Origin: Candidatus Heimdallarchaeota archaeon
GTDB lineage: Archaea > Asgardarchaeota > Heimdallarchaeia > Heimdallarchaeales > Kariarchaeaceae
DNA length: 12,510 bases
Direction of reading: 5' to 3'
NCBI GenBank assembly: GCA_029882335.1
Contig: JAOUKW010000078.1
Location: 1 to 12,510 of the forward strand
Shown in pieces: positions 1 to 5,973 of this stretch (position 1 is the stretch's first letter; the number at the start of each line of letters is the position of its first letter). The notes below the pieces were generated by a model. It was not told the origin of the DNA. It did no database searches and saw nothing but the letters and a program-made list of their open reading frames with translations. The position numbers and the translations under genes were made by a program.

Positions 1-159
1 AAGATAATAGATGATCTAACGATGTTTTTGGAAAATAAAAACTTAGATCAATTAATTAGTAATTCGTTATCTATATTCGAAGAAATATATCTTGAGTATA
101 AGGAATATTTTCTATCACAGTTAGAGTTACTTAGTCCCTCTACATATGAGTTTGGATAA
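1..159 (+). CDS. C-terminal fragment of an unrecognised protein
   Basis: The first frame is open from the window edge to a TAA at 157-159, giving 52 residues. They are rich in acidic residues, Leu, Ile and aromatics (for example IFEEIYLEYKEYF) and end in STYEFG, which looks like an amphipathic helical tail. The gene begins outside the window and I do not recognise the family. About 80 bases separate it from the next gene, and a TATA-like box lies in that gap, so it is probably not in one operon with the membrane protein downstream. It could be a chance open frame, but the lack of stops over 52 codons in such AT-rich DNA favours a real gene end. Confidence 0.5.
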   Translation, partial: KIIDDLTMFLENKNLDQLISNSLSIFEEIYLEYKEYFLSQLELLSPSTYEFG

Positions 160-202
160 AACAGGAATTTAATTAGTATATTTGGTTCAGAAACAATAAT
201 AA

Positions 203-210
203 TTTAAAAC
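203..210 (+). promoter_or_regulatory. Candidate TATA box of the S2P-like gene
   Basis: TTTAAAAC lies 32-39 nt before the ATG at 242, a normal archaeal TATA spacing. It is only 11-18 nt before the TTG at 221, which argues against that TTG as the start. Confidence 0.35.
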
Positions 211-241
211 CTTCAAATAGTTGATTCTACTTTTGAAGGAT

Positions 242-1390
242 ATGGCAATACAAATGGTACAATTTATTTCGATAATTGCCATTCTATGGATAATAATTAT
301 TTTTCTATCAAATCGGATTGACGTTTCGAAAAAAGGCATTTATATCGCACCAGGATTATTAATCTGGGAAATTGGTATAATTAAGAGTTTAATTTCAAAA
401 ATAAGTGGAATTAAAAGAATTAACTGGAATAAATTTGGAGATTATTCCATTTACATTGGTTTGATTATTTTTTTCTCCCTTCCAATTATTTTACTAGCAA
501 ATCTTATTCTAATTTCAAGTGGAATTAATAACGGTCTTATTCCATCAATTCCAATTACTTTTATCAACCCAGAAATATTGATTTTAATAGTATTACCTTT
601 GTTTATTTCACTGGCATTAAATATGATAATGCAAGCAATTTTGAGTGTTAATGAAGGCAAAGAAATTGAAAAAATAGGTTTCATGGTCATTGGATTTGTA
701 TTTTTTCCATTTTTCAAAATTATTGATGGTACATCCACCAGCTCAAGTAGATTACGGATGAAAATTATTACTGGTGCTGCGTTAATCAACGTAATTGTGG
801 GTCTAGCTTTTACTCCGGTAATATACCATAGTGATGCTTTGAGTTCAACATTATATGAAGACCCAGATGGTGCCTTGGTCTTAGATGTTATAGCCAATGG
901 CAGAGGTTTTACTGCAGGAATAAAACGAGGTGACGTAATTACTCAAATAAAATACCAAGATCAATCTTACATTACTCAAATAACAGAAATTACAAATTCA
1001 AGAGATTTTGTTACTGCCTTGAGAACAATCGATCCTGGAACCTCAATAATCATACGTACTCAAAAAGCAGATCTCAGTGTAAATACAGCTAAGAATGTGG
1101 AGATGGGATCTACTATCCATATTTATGTGGATGATTATTTACCACCAAAAATAAAATTTATGTCTCCTTTTCTACCATTTTGGCTTGATTTTAGTATTTT
1201 CCTATTTGTTGTGCTAAATATTTTCATAGGGGTATATAATTTACTCCCACTTCCATTTTCAGAAGGTCAACAAATTTTAGAAATTGTTACAAAAAACATA
1301 GATACCGAGGAAAATTTAGTAATTTTGAAAAAAGCAGTAATCGTAATATCAAGTATCTTGTTCGTGTTAAATGTTATTTTAACAATGTAA
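242..1390 (+). CDS. Site-2 protease (M50)-like membrane protein with PDZ domain, catalytic residues lost
   Basis: This is a polytopic membrane protein of the intramembrane metalloprotease fold. Numbering from the upstream TTG at 221, hydrophobic segments lie near 12-30, 78-100, 119-143, 152-166, 183-200, 322-342 and 370-388. A PDZ domain covers about 212-285, including GRGFTAGIKRGDVITQI. The segment LALNMIMQAILSVNEG (131-146) aligns with the family's catalytic helix, but the zinc motif HExxH reads NMIMQ (134-138). The second motif, NLLPLPFSEG (340-349), has Glu where the family has the Asp ligand of LDG. The whole protein has only two histidines (203, 300), and neither is in an HExxH. Family membership rests on fold-level motifs; loss of protease activity is inferred. 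It may bind peptides or membrane partners without cutting them. The ATG at 242 is preferred over TTG 221 because of TATA spacing; ATG 254 is also possible. Confidence 0.8.
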   Translation: MAIQMVQFISIIAILWIIIIFLSNRIDVSKKGIYIAPGLLIWEIGIIKSLISKISGIKRINWNKFGDYSIYIGLIIFFSLPIILLANLILISSGINNGLIPSIPITFINPEILILIVLPLFISLALNMIMQAILSVNEGKEIEKIGFMVIGFVFFPFFKIIDGTSTSSSRLRMKIITGAALINVIVGLAFTPVIYHSDALSSTLYEDPDGALVLDVIANGRGFTAGIKRGDVITQIKYQDQSYITQITEITNSRDFVTALRTIDPGTSIIIRTQKADLSVNTAKNVEMGSTIHIYVDDYLPPKIKFMSPFLPFWLDFSIFLFVVLNIFIGVYNLLPLPFSEGQQILEIVTKNIDTEENLVILKKAVIVISSILFVLNVILTM

Positions 1391-1422
1391 GAATTGAGAT
1401 TTATAATTGACTTTAGCATCTA

Positions 1423-1430
1423 TTATAAAA
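1423..1430 (+). promoter_or_regulatory. TATA box, leaderless promoter of the tRNA thiolase gene
   Basis: TTATAAAA lies 23-30 nt before the ATG at 1453, which places transcription start at or near the A of the start codon. A leaderless mRNA is inferred. Confidence 0.45.
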
Positions 1431-1452
1431 CCTATAACTGAATAATATACTT

Positions 1453-2412
1453 ATGATTATCCCAAAATGTTCTGAATGTGACAAAACAGCAGCTTGGCAT
1501 AGACCTTGGGATAAAACACTACTTTGTGTTATGCATTTTAATAGGTATTTTATTCATAGAATTCAAAAAACAATTAATAAATATCAACTATTTGAGCGAG
1601 AAGATACTATTGCAATTGGATTATCAGGTGGCAAGGACAGTGTGGTATTACTAGATGTAATGAGTAAGATACAGAAAAAGTATAAAACCAAAATGATTGC
1701 CATAAGCATTGATGAAGGGATTGAAAACTATCGTAAAGACGGATTAAAATTTGCAAAACTTGCTGCACAAAGAGCAAATATCGAACATAAGATATATTCA
1801 TTTAAAGATAGATTTGGTCATGGACTTGATGATAGTCTAATATTATTAGGAAGTCAAAGACAGGCAGCATGTAGTTATTGTGGACCATTTAGGAGAAAGC
1901 TACTTAATGAAGCAGCACGACTTGTAGGTGCCGATAAACTAGCCACAGGCCATAATGCTGATGACGAAGCTCAAACTCTTTTAATGAATACTCTAAGAGG
2001 GGATATTTTAAAAACATTACATAGTAATCCCATACCTGTCTATAAAAACGATTATTTTGTCAATCGTGTAAAACCCTTGAGAAGAACCTCTGAAATGGAG
2101 ATTGTTCTATATGCTAACTTCAATGACTTACCCTATCAAGAACAAAGCTGTCCACATGCAGTAGAGGCTTATAGAGGAAAAATTCGAGAAATATTAACCA
2201 ACTATGCACAAAATGATCCATCTGTTGTTTTTTCTATCATAAAATCAATAGATTCATTACATAATCTAGCATCCTTTATACCAAAAAATACAGAACATAC
2301 AAGGAACAAAGAGATCCGTAGTTGTATGTCATGTGAAGAACCATCTAATCAAGATTATTGTGCAAGTTGTAGAATTATAAATGAATTAAAAAAGGTGAAA
2401 GATAATTTATAA
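1453..2412 (+). CDS. tRNA 2-thiolation protein, TtuA/Ncs6 family
   Basis: An adenylating PP-loop enzyme that activates a tRNA uridine for 2-thiolation in the cytoplasm, using sulfur carried by a ubiquitin-like protein in characterised relatives. The order is typical of the family. An N-terminal zinc site comes first (C6, C9, C25, H28). Next is the ATP-binding SGGKDS (58-63). C140, C143 (ACSYCGPFRR) and C233 (QSCPHA) match the three cysteines that hold the Fe-S cluster in TtuA. A C-terminal zinc site follows (C291, C294, C303, C306). The 319-residue length is normal and no key residue is missing. Archaeal members can serve U34 or U54, and the sequence alone does not say which. The predicted promoter makes it leaderless. 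Its last 6 bp overlap the end of the opposing EAP30-like gene. Confidence 0.93.
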   Translation: MIIPKCSECDKTAAWHRPWDKTLLCVMHFNRYFIHRIQKTINKYQLFEREDTIAIGLSGGKDSVVLLDVMSKIQKKYKTKMIAISIDEGIENYRKDGLKFAKLAAQRANIEHKIYSFKDRFGHGLDDSLILLGSQRQAACSYCGPFRRKLLNEAARLVGADKLATGHNADDEAQTLLMNTLRGDILKTLHSNPIPVYKNDYFVNRVKPLRRTSEMEIVLYANFNDLPYQEQSCPHAVEAYRGKIREILTNYAQNDPSVVFSIIKSIDSLHNLASFIPKNTEHTRNKEIRSCMSCEEPSNQDYCASCRIINELKKVKDNL

Positions 2413-3090
2413 TCCTGGAAAATATACCTCTTCCTCTGCCATTACAGCAATACCGTCCAAAACTAACTGATTTAAAGCAGAATTGACTCTTTCTCTTTGC
2501 CAATTGAGTAATACAACCAATCTATCAATGGTTACTTGAATTCCAGAAGAAACTTTCAGAATCTCCCGCGTGTCGGTTGACAATTCAGAGGGAATAAAAT
2601 GCACGATAGAAAGTTCTTTATTAATAGTCTCAATTCCAGGAATAAGTTCTTTATCAACCAATACCTTTATTGCATCCTCAATGTCGGAATCCCGCAATTC
2701 CCAATTGGGACGAGTGTCATTAAAATGTTGGTATATTTTTTGGATTGATAAAATTCCACCTGAATCTTTAATTTCTTCACTTCCAATGAGTAATACTTCT
2801 CTGGAAAGTAATTCCAAAAACTCAGAACGATTAAACTTTGGTGATTTTATTTTTCCAGACGTCCCGACAAAAGCAGACAATCCTGCTTTTTGTCTCGCTT
2901 TGGATAACTCTGCAGTGAGCATTCTAGAACTGGAAATAGTTTTCATTTGATTTTTCTCTCTCTCTGCAATACCCTCTCGTAGGATTTCATCTTTTGCTTC
3001 TTTGTCCTCAATCTCTGTATTGATTAATGAATTGGCAAAATTAGCAAAGGCATCTTTTCTCTTCCTTTCCTTATCTTCATCACTACTCAT
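2407..3090 (-). CDS. EAP30/Vps22-like (ESCRT-II type) double winged-helix protein
   Basis: The C-terminal two thirds resemble eukaryotic SNF8/Vps22. From memory of the human protein, DSGGILSIQKIYQHF (109-123) matches its GGLITLEELHQQ region. FIPSELSTDTREILKV (165-180) matches VPAELNMDHTVVLQL, and LLNWQRERVNSALNQLVLDG (194-213) matches SLKWETERARQVLEHLLKEG. A short end VYFPGL replaces the family's YWLP. The first 60 residues are charged and probably helical, with basic and acidic runs. In eukaryotes the family builds ESCRT-II; thaumarchaea use an ESCRT-III-like Cdv system for division, so a membrane-remodelling role is conceivable. No partner gene is visible nearby. A generic winged-helix DNA-binding protein is the main alternative. 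Its 227 residues are slightly shorter than SNF8. The gene has its own TATA box. Confidence 0.72.
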   Translation of the reverse strand: MSSDEDKERKRKDAFANFANSLINTEIEDKEAKDEILREGIAEREKNQMKTISSSRMLTAELSKARQKAGLSAFVGTSGKIKSPKFNRSEFLELLSREVLLIGSEEIKDSGGILSIQKIYQHFNDTRPNWELRDSDIEDAIKVLVDKELIPGIETINKELSIVHFIPSELSTDTREILKVSSGIQVTIDRLVVLLNWQRERVNSALNQLVLDGIAVMAEEEVYFPGL

Positions 3091-3130
3091 CTATAGTAAT
3101 AAGAAACACTCACTTTCATAAAGCTAATCC

Positions 3131-3138
3131 TTTATAAA
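3131..3138 (-). promoter_or_regulatory. TATA box of the EAP30-like gene
   Basis: TTTATAAA, itself palindromic, lies 41-48 nt upstream of the ATG on the minus strand. It predicts a transcription start near 3108 and a short leader of roughly 18 nt. Confidence 0.4.
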
Positions 3139-3181
3139 ACATTATAATGATAATTTACAGTTTTCTTCATATCAAATTGAG

Positions 3182-3310
3182 ATGATAAAAATAAAAATCG
3201 ACTATTACAAAATCACACATGGCAAATTCACTTTAGCATTAAATAAGAGAGAATATACTAAATTATCCAATTTATTTGCATTTCCGATTAGTTTTCGTAT
3301 TAATATTTAA
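3182..3310 (+). CDS. Possible 42-residue small protein, unrecognised
   Basis: An ATG-started frame encodes 42 residues beginning MIKIKIDYYKITHGKF and ending SFRINI. The alternating hydrophobic and charged residues would suit a small beta-rich peptide. A TATA-like TTATAATG around 3143-3150 is correctly placed for a transcript starting a few bases before the ATG. I recognise no family. In DNA this AT-rich an open frame of this length can arise by chance, so the call is weak. Confidence 0.2.
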   Translation: MIKIKIDYYKITHGKFTLALNKREYTKLSNLFAFPISFRINI

Positions 3311-3406
3311 TTAAATTCAATTTAAATAAAATAGTTATAGAATTTGATGAAATTATCATTTTAAATGTGTACTTTAATTGCTCCAATTTAAATATGATAA
3401 AAATAA

Positions 3407-3413
3407 TATATAA
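3407..3413 (+). promoter_or_regulatory. TATA box upstream of the ribonuclease leader
   Basis: TATATAA lies 27-33 nt before an ATG at 3440, the spacing of a leaderless start at that ATG rather than at the ribonuclease ATG at 3521. A second candidate, TTTAAATA at 3387-3394, would start the transcript near 3416, just before the foldable segment. The sequence does not decide between them. Confidence 0.4.
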
Positions 3414-3421
3414 CATAAGGA

Positions 3422-3495
3422 GCATAATCCCAAGTTTTAATGTTGGGGGACAGTAAAACGAACTCGTTTTTCGGACATGATAGAGTAGATTATGC
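3422..3495 (+). ncRNA. Candidate structured RNA or 5'-UTR element before the ribonuclease gene
   Basis: This segment is clearly richer in G and C than the flanking intergenic DNA. An 8-bp perfect stem, GCATAATC (3422-3429) with GATTATGC (3488-3495), closes it. Inside, CCAA (3430-3433) can pair with TTGG (3443-3446), and AAAACG (3455-3460) pairs with CGTTTT (3465-3470) around an AACT tetraloop. The result is a three-way junction plus an unpaired 3' arm (3471-3487). It matches no tRNA, box C/D or riboswitch class I know. It could be a cis-regulatory leader of the nuclease or a separate small RNA. The overlapping mini-ORF at 3440-3520 is a competing explanation for the base composition. Confidence 0.33.
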
Positions 3496-3520
3496 GATGA
3501 TAAGAAATATTGGTGTTTAA
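3440..3520 (+). CDS. Possible 26-residue leader peptide ending at the ribonuclease start
   Basis: ATG 3440 opens 26 codons beginning MLGDSKTNSFFGHDRV and ending IRNIGV. Its TAA (3518-3520) directly abuts the ribonuclease ATG at 3521, in the same frame. TATATAA at 3407-3413 is ideally spaced for a leaderless message beginning at 3440, in which case the nuclease would be reached by reinitiation at TAA-ATG. Its amino-acid make-up is not the Ile/Lys/Asn-dominated mix of random AT-rich frames. The peptide matches nothing I know. The alternative is that this is a 5'-UTR structure and the frame is open by chance. Confidence 0.3.
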   Translation: MLGDSKTNSFFGHDRVDYAMIRNIGV

Positions 3521-4888
3521 ATGAATAAATTAAACAATTTAAGATTAACAGCTTTTGGAGCTGCAGGAGAGGTAGGAAGATCTGCCTTTATTATTGAAGA
3601 CGGTGAACATGCAATTCTGTTGGAAGCAGGAATAAAACTACGACCAAGCAATTTGCTATCACTGGCACCGAAAGGATTAAAGAAAAGAGCAAAGGACTTG
3701 GATGCGGTAATTTTATCACACGCACATGTTGACCATTCTGGATATTTGCCAGCTTTATGGGAGGCAGGTTATTATGGAAAACTCTATATGACAAATCCTA
3801 CAATGGATATACTGGAAATTTTGTGGTTAGACCATCATAAAATTGAGGGAGAAAGACATTGGACTCTAAATGGTATGGAACGAGCCTTCCAAAATACTGT
3901 AACTCTACCTTATAAGAAGAAAGTTAAAATTGCAGATGGAATAACATTGGAATTTTTTAATTCAGGACATATAATTGGAAGTGCTATGAGTCTTATTGAT
4001 TGGAAAGGAATAAAAATACTTTATACCGGAGATATCAATGATGCTCAGACACCACTATTTGATGGATTTCACTTACCTGATGTCAAAGTAGATATATTAA
4101 TCACAGAGGCGACGAATGGTGATAGAAAAGTAATCCCAAGATCAGAGGTTAATTCAGAATTTATTAAGGAATTGCGAAATACATTAAATTCTGGAAAGAA
4201 GGTTGTAATTCCTTCTTTTGCAATTGGTAGATCTCAAGAACTACTCTGCATATTATCAGAACACATTAAGGACTTTCCTATATATGTTGATGGTATGATA
4301 AATAAAATGAATGTAATTACTGAGAAATATTTAACATCAGATTGGGTCGATGAAACAATATTGAATCGGTTAAAAAGAGATAAAATATCATCTCCATTGA
4401 GAGGAAAAAATATAACATCTCTTACCAAAGAGAATTTTGATAGAGTTTGGGAAGAACGAAAATTAATTGGTCAAATAGATGAACCATTAATTATTGTCAC
4501 AACCAGTGGTATGATGGAACCATCTCCAGTTCACGAACATTTACGAAATACAGCTGCAGACCAAGGAAACCTAATTGCAGTAACAGGATATCAAGCAGAA
4601 GGGACAAAGGGTAGAGAAATCATAGAAGGAGCTAAAAAAGTTATGCTCTCATTGGGACCGGGAAATGCAGGAGAAGAGGAAGTTGAAATTAATGCCAAAT
4701 TAATGAGATTTGGATTTTCAGGACATACATCTTCAGATGGTGTGAAGGATTTAATTGAACACACAAAACCAGAGAGAGTATTTTTAGTACATGCAGACGT
4801 GAACAATGCGACGAAAATGAAAGAGTTAACAACTAACGGAAAGATACCTGAATTATTGGAAATCAACAAAGTTGTCAAATTGATCTAA
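3521..4888 (+). CDS. Archaeal beta-CASP ribonuclease (aCPSF2/RNase J-like)
   Basis: A cytoplasmic zinc-dependent metallo-beta-lactamase-fold ribonuclease of 455 residues, for RNA processing or decay. The opening GAAGEVGRSAF (13-23) resembles the aCPSF2 branch more than the RNase J type GEIGKN. HAHVDH (67-72) is the zinc-binding motif 2, H150 in SGHIIGS is motif 3 and D171 in YTGD is motif 4. E196 in ITEATNGDR fits beta-CASP motif A. The SGMMEPSPVHEH region (329-340), FSGHTSSDG (399-407, H402) and VHAD (423-426, H424) complete the beta-CASP and terminal motifs. No N-terminal KH domains are present, which excludes aCPSF1. It is expected to be active. Whether it is endo- or 5'-exonucleolytic cannot be read from sequence. 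An unusual upstream segment (3422-3520) may regulate it. Confidence 0.9.
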   Translation: MNKLNNLRLTAFGAAGEVGRSAFIIEDGEHAILLEAGIKLRPSNLLSLAPKGLKKRAKDLDAVILSHAHVDHSGYLPALWEAGYYGKLYMTNPTMDILEILWLDHHKIEGERHWTLNGMERAFQNTVTLPYKKKVKIADGITLEFFNSGHIIGSAMSLIDWKGIKILYTGDINDAQTPLFDGFHLPDVKVDILITEATNGDRKVIPRSEVNSEFIKELRNTLNSGKKVVIPSFAIGRSQELLCILSEHIKDFPIYVDGMINKMNVITEKYLTSDWVDETILNRLKRDKISSPLRGKNITSLTKENFDRVWEERKLIGQIDEPLIIVTTSGMMEPSPVHEHLRNTAADQGNLIAVTGYQAEGTKGREIIEGAKKVMLSLGPGNAGEEEVEINAKLMRFGFSGHTSSDGVKDLIEHTKPERVFLVHADVNNATKMKELTTNGKIPELLEINKVVKLI

Positions 4889-4947
4889 TTAACAATATAA
4901 AACAATAAATAAAAAATAAAATCAATACTAATTGTAAAGCGATTGAT

Positions 4948-5040
4948 CTACGGAATCATAGAAATCCCTTTGCAAATAGCACATTCTAATTCTGATACTA
5001 ATTTTACTTTTTTAGGATTTGTAAACTTGGATTTTTGCAC
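4948..5040 (-). CDS. Possible 30-residue CxxC mini-protein overlapping the 3' end of rps25e
   Basis: On the minus strand a GTG at 5040 opens 30 codons that overlap the last 29 nt of the S25e gene in the +1 frame. The predicted peptide is lysine-rich, then reads VSELECAICKGISMIP, with C20 and C23 forming a zinc-knuckle-like CxxC. A TAG at 4948 ends it. The frame is also open for a few codons upstream of GTG but has no ATG. A single CxxC would need a partner site or dimerisation to bind zinc. It could be a coupled small gene, a +1 frameshift extension of S25e, or chance. Confidence 0.27.
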   Translation of the reverse strand: MQKSKFTNPKKVKLVSELECAICKGISMIP

Positions 5041-5284
5041 TTTTATGAGCTGCGCTTATACTTCCTTTTTGTTGAAAATGATTAAGAATTTTTTTGGCTA
5101 AGCTTACTTTTATACCATATTTATGTGCTAGAGCTTGGGGAGTAATTCCAGAGGTTTTTTGTAAATCTTTTTCAATCTCTTTTCTTGATTCCTCTGAAAG
5201 TTGAGCTGCTCTTATTACTGGTGTATATTCATAAACCTTTCCCCACTTCTTCTTTTTACGCACTACTGAACTTTTTTCAGACAT
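5012..5284 (-). CDS. rps25e: 30S ribosomal protein S25e
   Basis: A small-subunit ribosomal protein present in archaea and eukaryotes. The 90 residues begin with a lysine-rich arm (RKKKKWGKVYEYTPVIRAAQ, 9-28). A winged-helix core follows: EIEKDLQKTSGITPQALAHK, then GIKVSLAKKILNHF. It ends GSISAAHKSAKIQVYKS, which matches the family's C-terminal strand, so the protein looks complete. The ATG at 5282-5284 gives a normal N-terminus. It stands alone rather than in a ribosomal operon. CTTTTAATC at 5316-5324 (minus strand) is a possible TATA box, 32-40 nt upstream. Confidence 0.93.
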   Translation of the reverse strand: MSEKSSVVRKKKKWGKVYEYTPVIRAAQLSEESRKEIEKDLQKTSGITPQALAHKYGIKVSLAKKILNHFQQKGSISAAHKSAKIQVYKS

Positions 5285-5467
5285 GTATTCTACCTATAAT
5301 TGTTAACAAAATCTAGATTAAAAGAATACTGAAATAGTTCAAATTTATTATAGATAATAGTGAGATAAATAAGAGAATAGTTTTAATTGTAATTTAATCT
5401 TGCTCAATTCTAATAGCTAAATTCAAATACCTTTGTTGATTCAATTTTTTTTTCACTGATCATTGAA

Positions 5468-5475
5468 CTTATATC
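5468..5475 (+). promoter_or_regulatory. Candidate TATA box of the PCD-like gene
   Basis: CTTATATC lies 23-30 nt before ATG 5498, consistent with a leaderless transcript. TTTACTATAA at 5481-5490 is an alternative that would instead favour the internal ATG at 5534. Confidence 0.3.
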
Positions 5476-5497
5476 CTCAATTTACTATAATAATGTT

Positions 5498-5845
5498 ATG
5501 AATAATTTAAACCATGATAAAATAAGAAATAAGATGTTAAATTCAGAGGAACTTAATGAGTATCTAGAAAAATTAGGTAGTAAATGGAAGATAGATAATG
5601 AAAATGCAAAGCTATTCCGAAAATTCAACTTTTTAGATTTTAAACAAGTTTTAGAATTTACTAATTTAGTAGGTGGGTTGCTTAATGATTTGAATAGAAA
5701 GCCAGAATTGAAATTATCTTATAATAAAGTCGAAATTCATGTTAATCAATCTGATAAGAGATTATATCAAAAAGACTTTGAGTTTGCAGAAGAAATAAAT
5801 AATAAATATTATGGGTATATGAAGATGATCGAGAATTATATGTAA
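5498..5845 (+). CDS. Pterin-4a-carbinolamine dehydratase-like protein lacking catalytic histidines
   Basis: A small cytoplasmic protein of the PCD/DCoH fold, 115 residues. The family dehydrates 4a-hydroxytetrahydropterin, and some members act as protein-binding cofactors. Fold markers are LNSEELNEYLEKLGSKWKI (14-32), the FLDFKQVLEFTNLVG helix (45-59), KPELKLSYNKVEIHV (68-82) and KDFEFAEEIN (92-101). The active-site signature NHHPE of normal members reads NRKPE (66-70), replacing both histidines with Arg and Lys. The TTHD-like loop reads NQSD (83-86), with Ser at the third histidine position. It is therefore probably not a dehydratase by the standard mechanism; a binding or structural role is inferred. 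Start 5498 is provisional: ATG 5534 (residue 13) would still give a full domain. Confidence 0.75.
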   Translation: MNNLNHDKIRNKMLNSEELNEYLEKLGSKWKIDNENAKLFRKFNFLDFKQVLEFTNLVGGLLNDLNRKPELKLSYNKVEIHVNQSDKRLYQKDFEFAEEINNKYYGYMKMIENYM

Positions 5846-5973
5846 TTGCAAATTGTATTCTTGGATATATTATGGTAAATATAATGAATAATTCTATTCT
5901 TGAAATTTATTATTACTAGTCTGAAATATTATAAAAAAATAAGGTCTATTATCTATATGAGATATTAATGTGC

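Larger units (their letters stand above)
3091..3420. other. AT-rich intergenic region between divergent genes
   Basis: This 330-bp stretch separates the EAP30-like gene from the ribonuclease leader. It contains the minus-strand TATA box at 3131-3138, a doubtful plus-strand 42-codon ORF at 3182-3310 and two plus-strand TATA-like boxes at 3387-3394 and 3407-3413. Otherwise it is low-complexity A/T sequence, and I see no RNA gene or repeat in it. Confidence 0.6.

Noticed and set aside
221..241. TTG at 221 as start of the S2P-like gene
   Set aside because: The best TATA-like box ends just 11 nt before it, too close for transcription to start upstream; ATG 242 fits better.
451..897. Long open frame on the minus strand opposite the S2P-like gene
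   Set aside because: It lies wholly antisense to a gene with clear membrane segments and PDZ motifs; its translation has no recognisable domain.
2570..2950. Plus-strand open frame of 126 codons inside the EAP30-like gene
   Set aside because: The minus-strand product aligns with SNF8 over its full C-terminal part, while the plus-strand product is serine-rich and unrecognisable.
3422..3495. The foldable segment as a tRNA, box C/D or H/ACA guide RNA
   Set aside because: There is no T-loop GTTCRA, no anticodon-arm geometry, no paired C and D boxes, and no ACA correctly placed after the closing stem.
4948..5284. A sequencing frameshift splitting one longer S25e gene
   Set aside because: The S25e frame ends in HKSAKIQVYKS, which matches the family's usual C-terminal strand, so S25e is complete without the CxxC tail.
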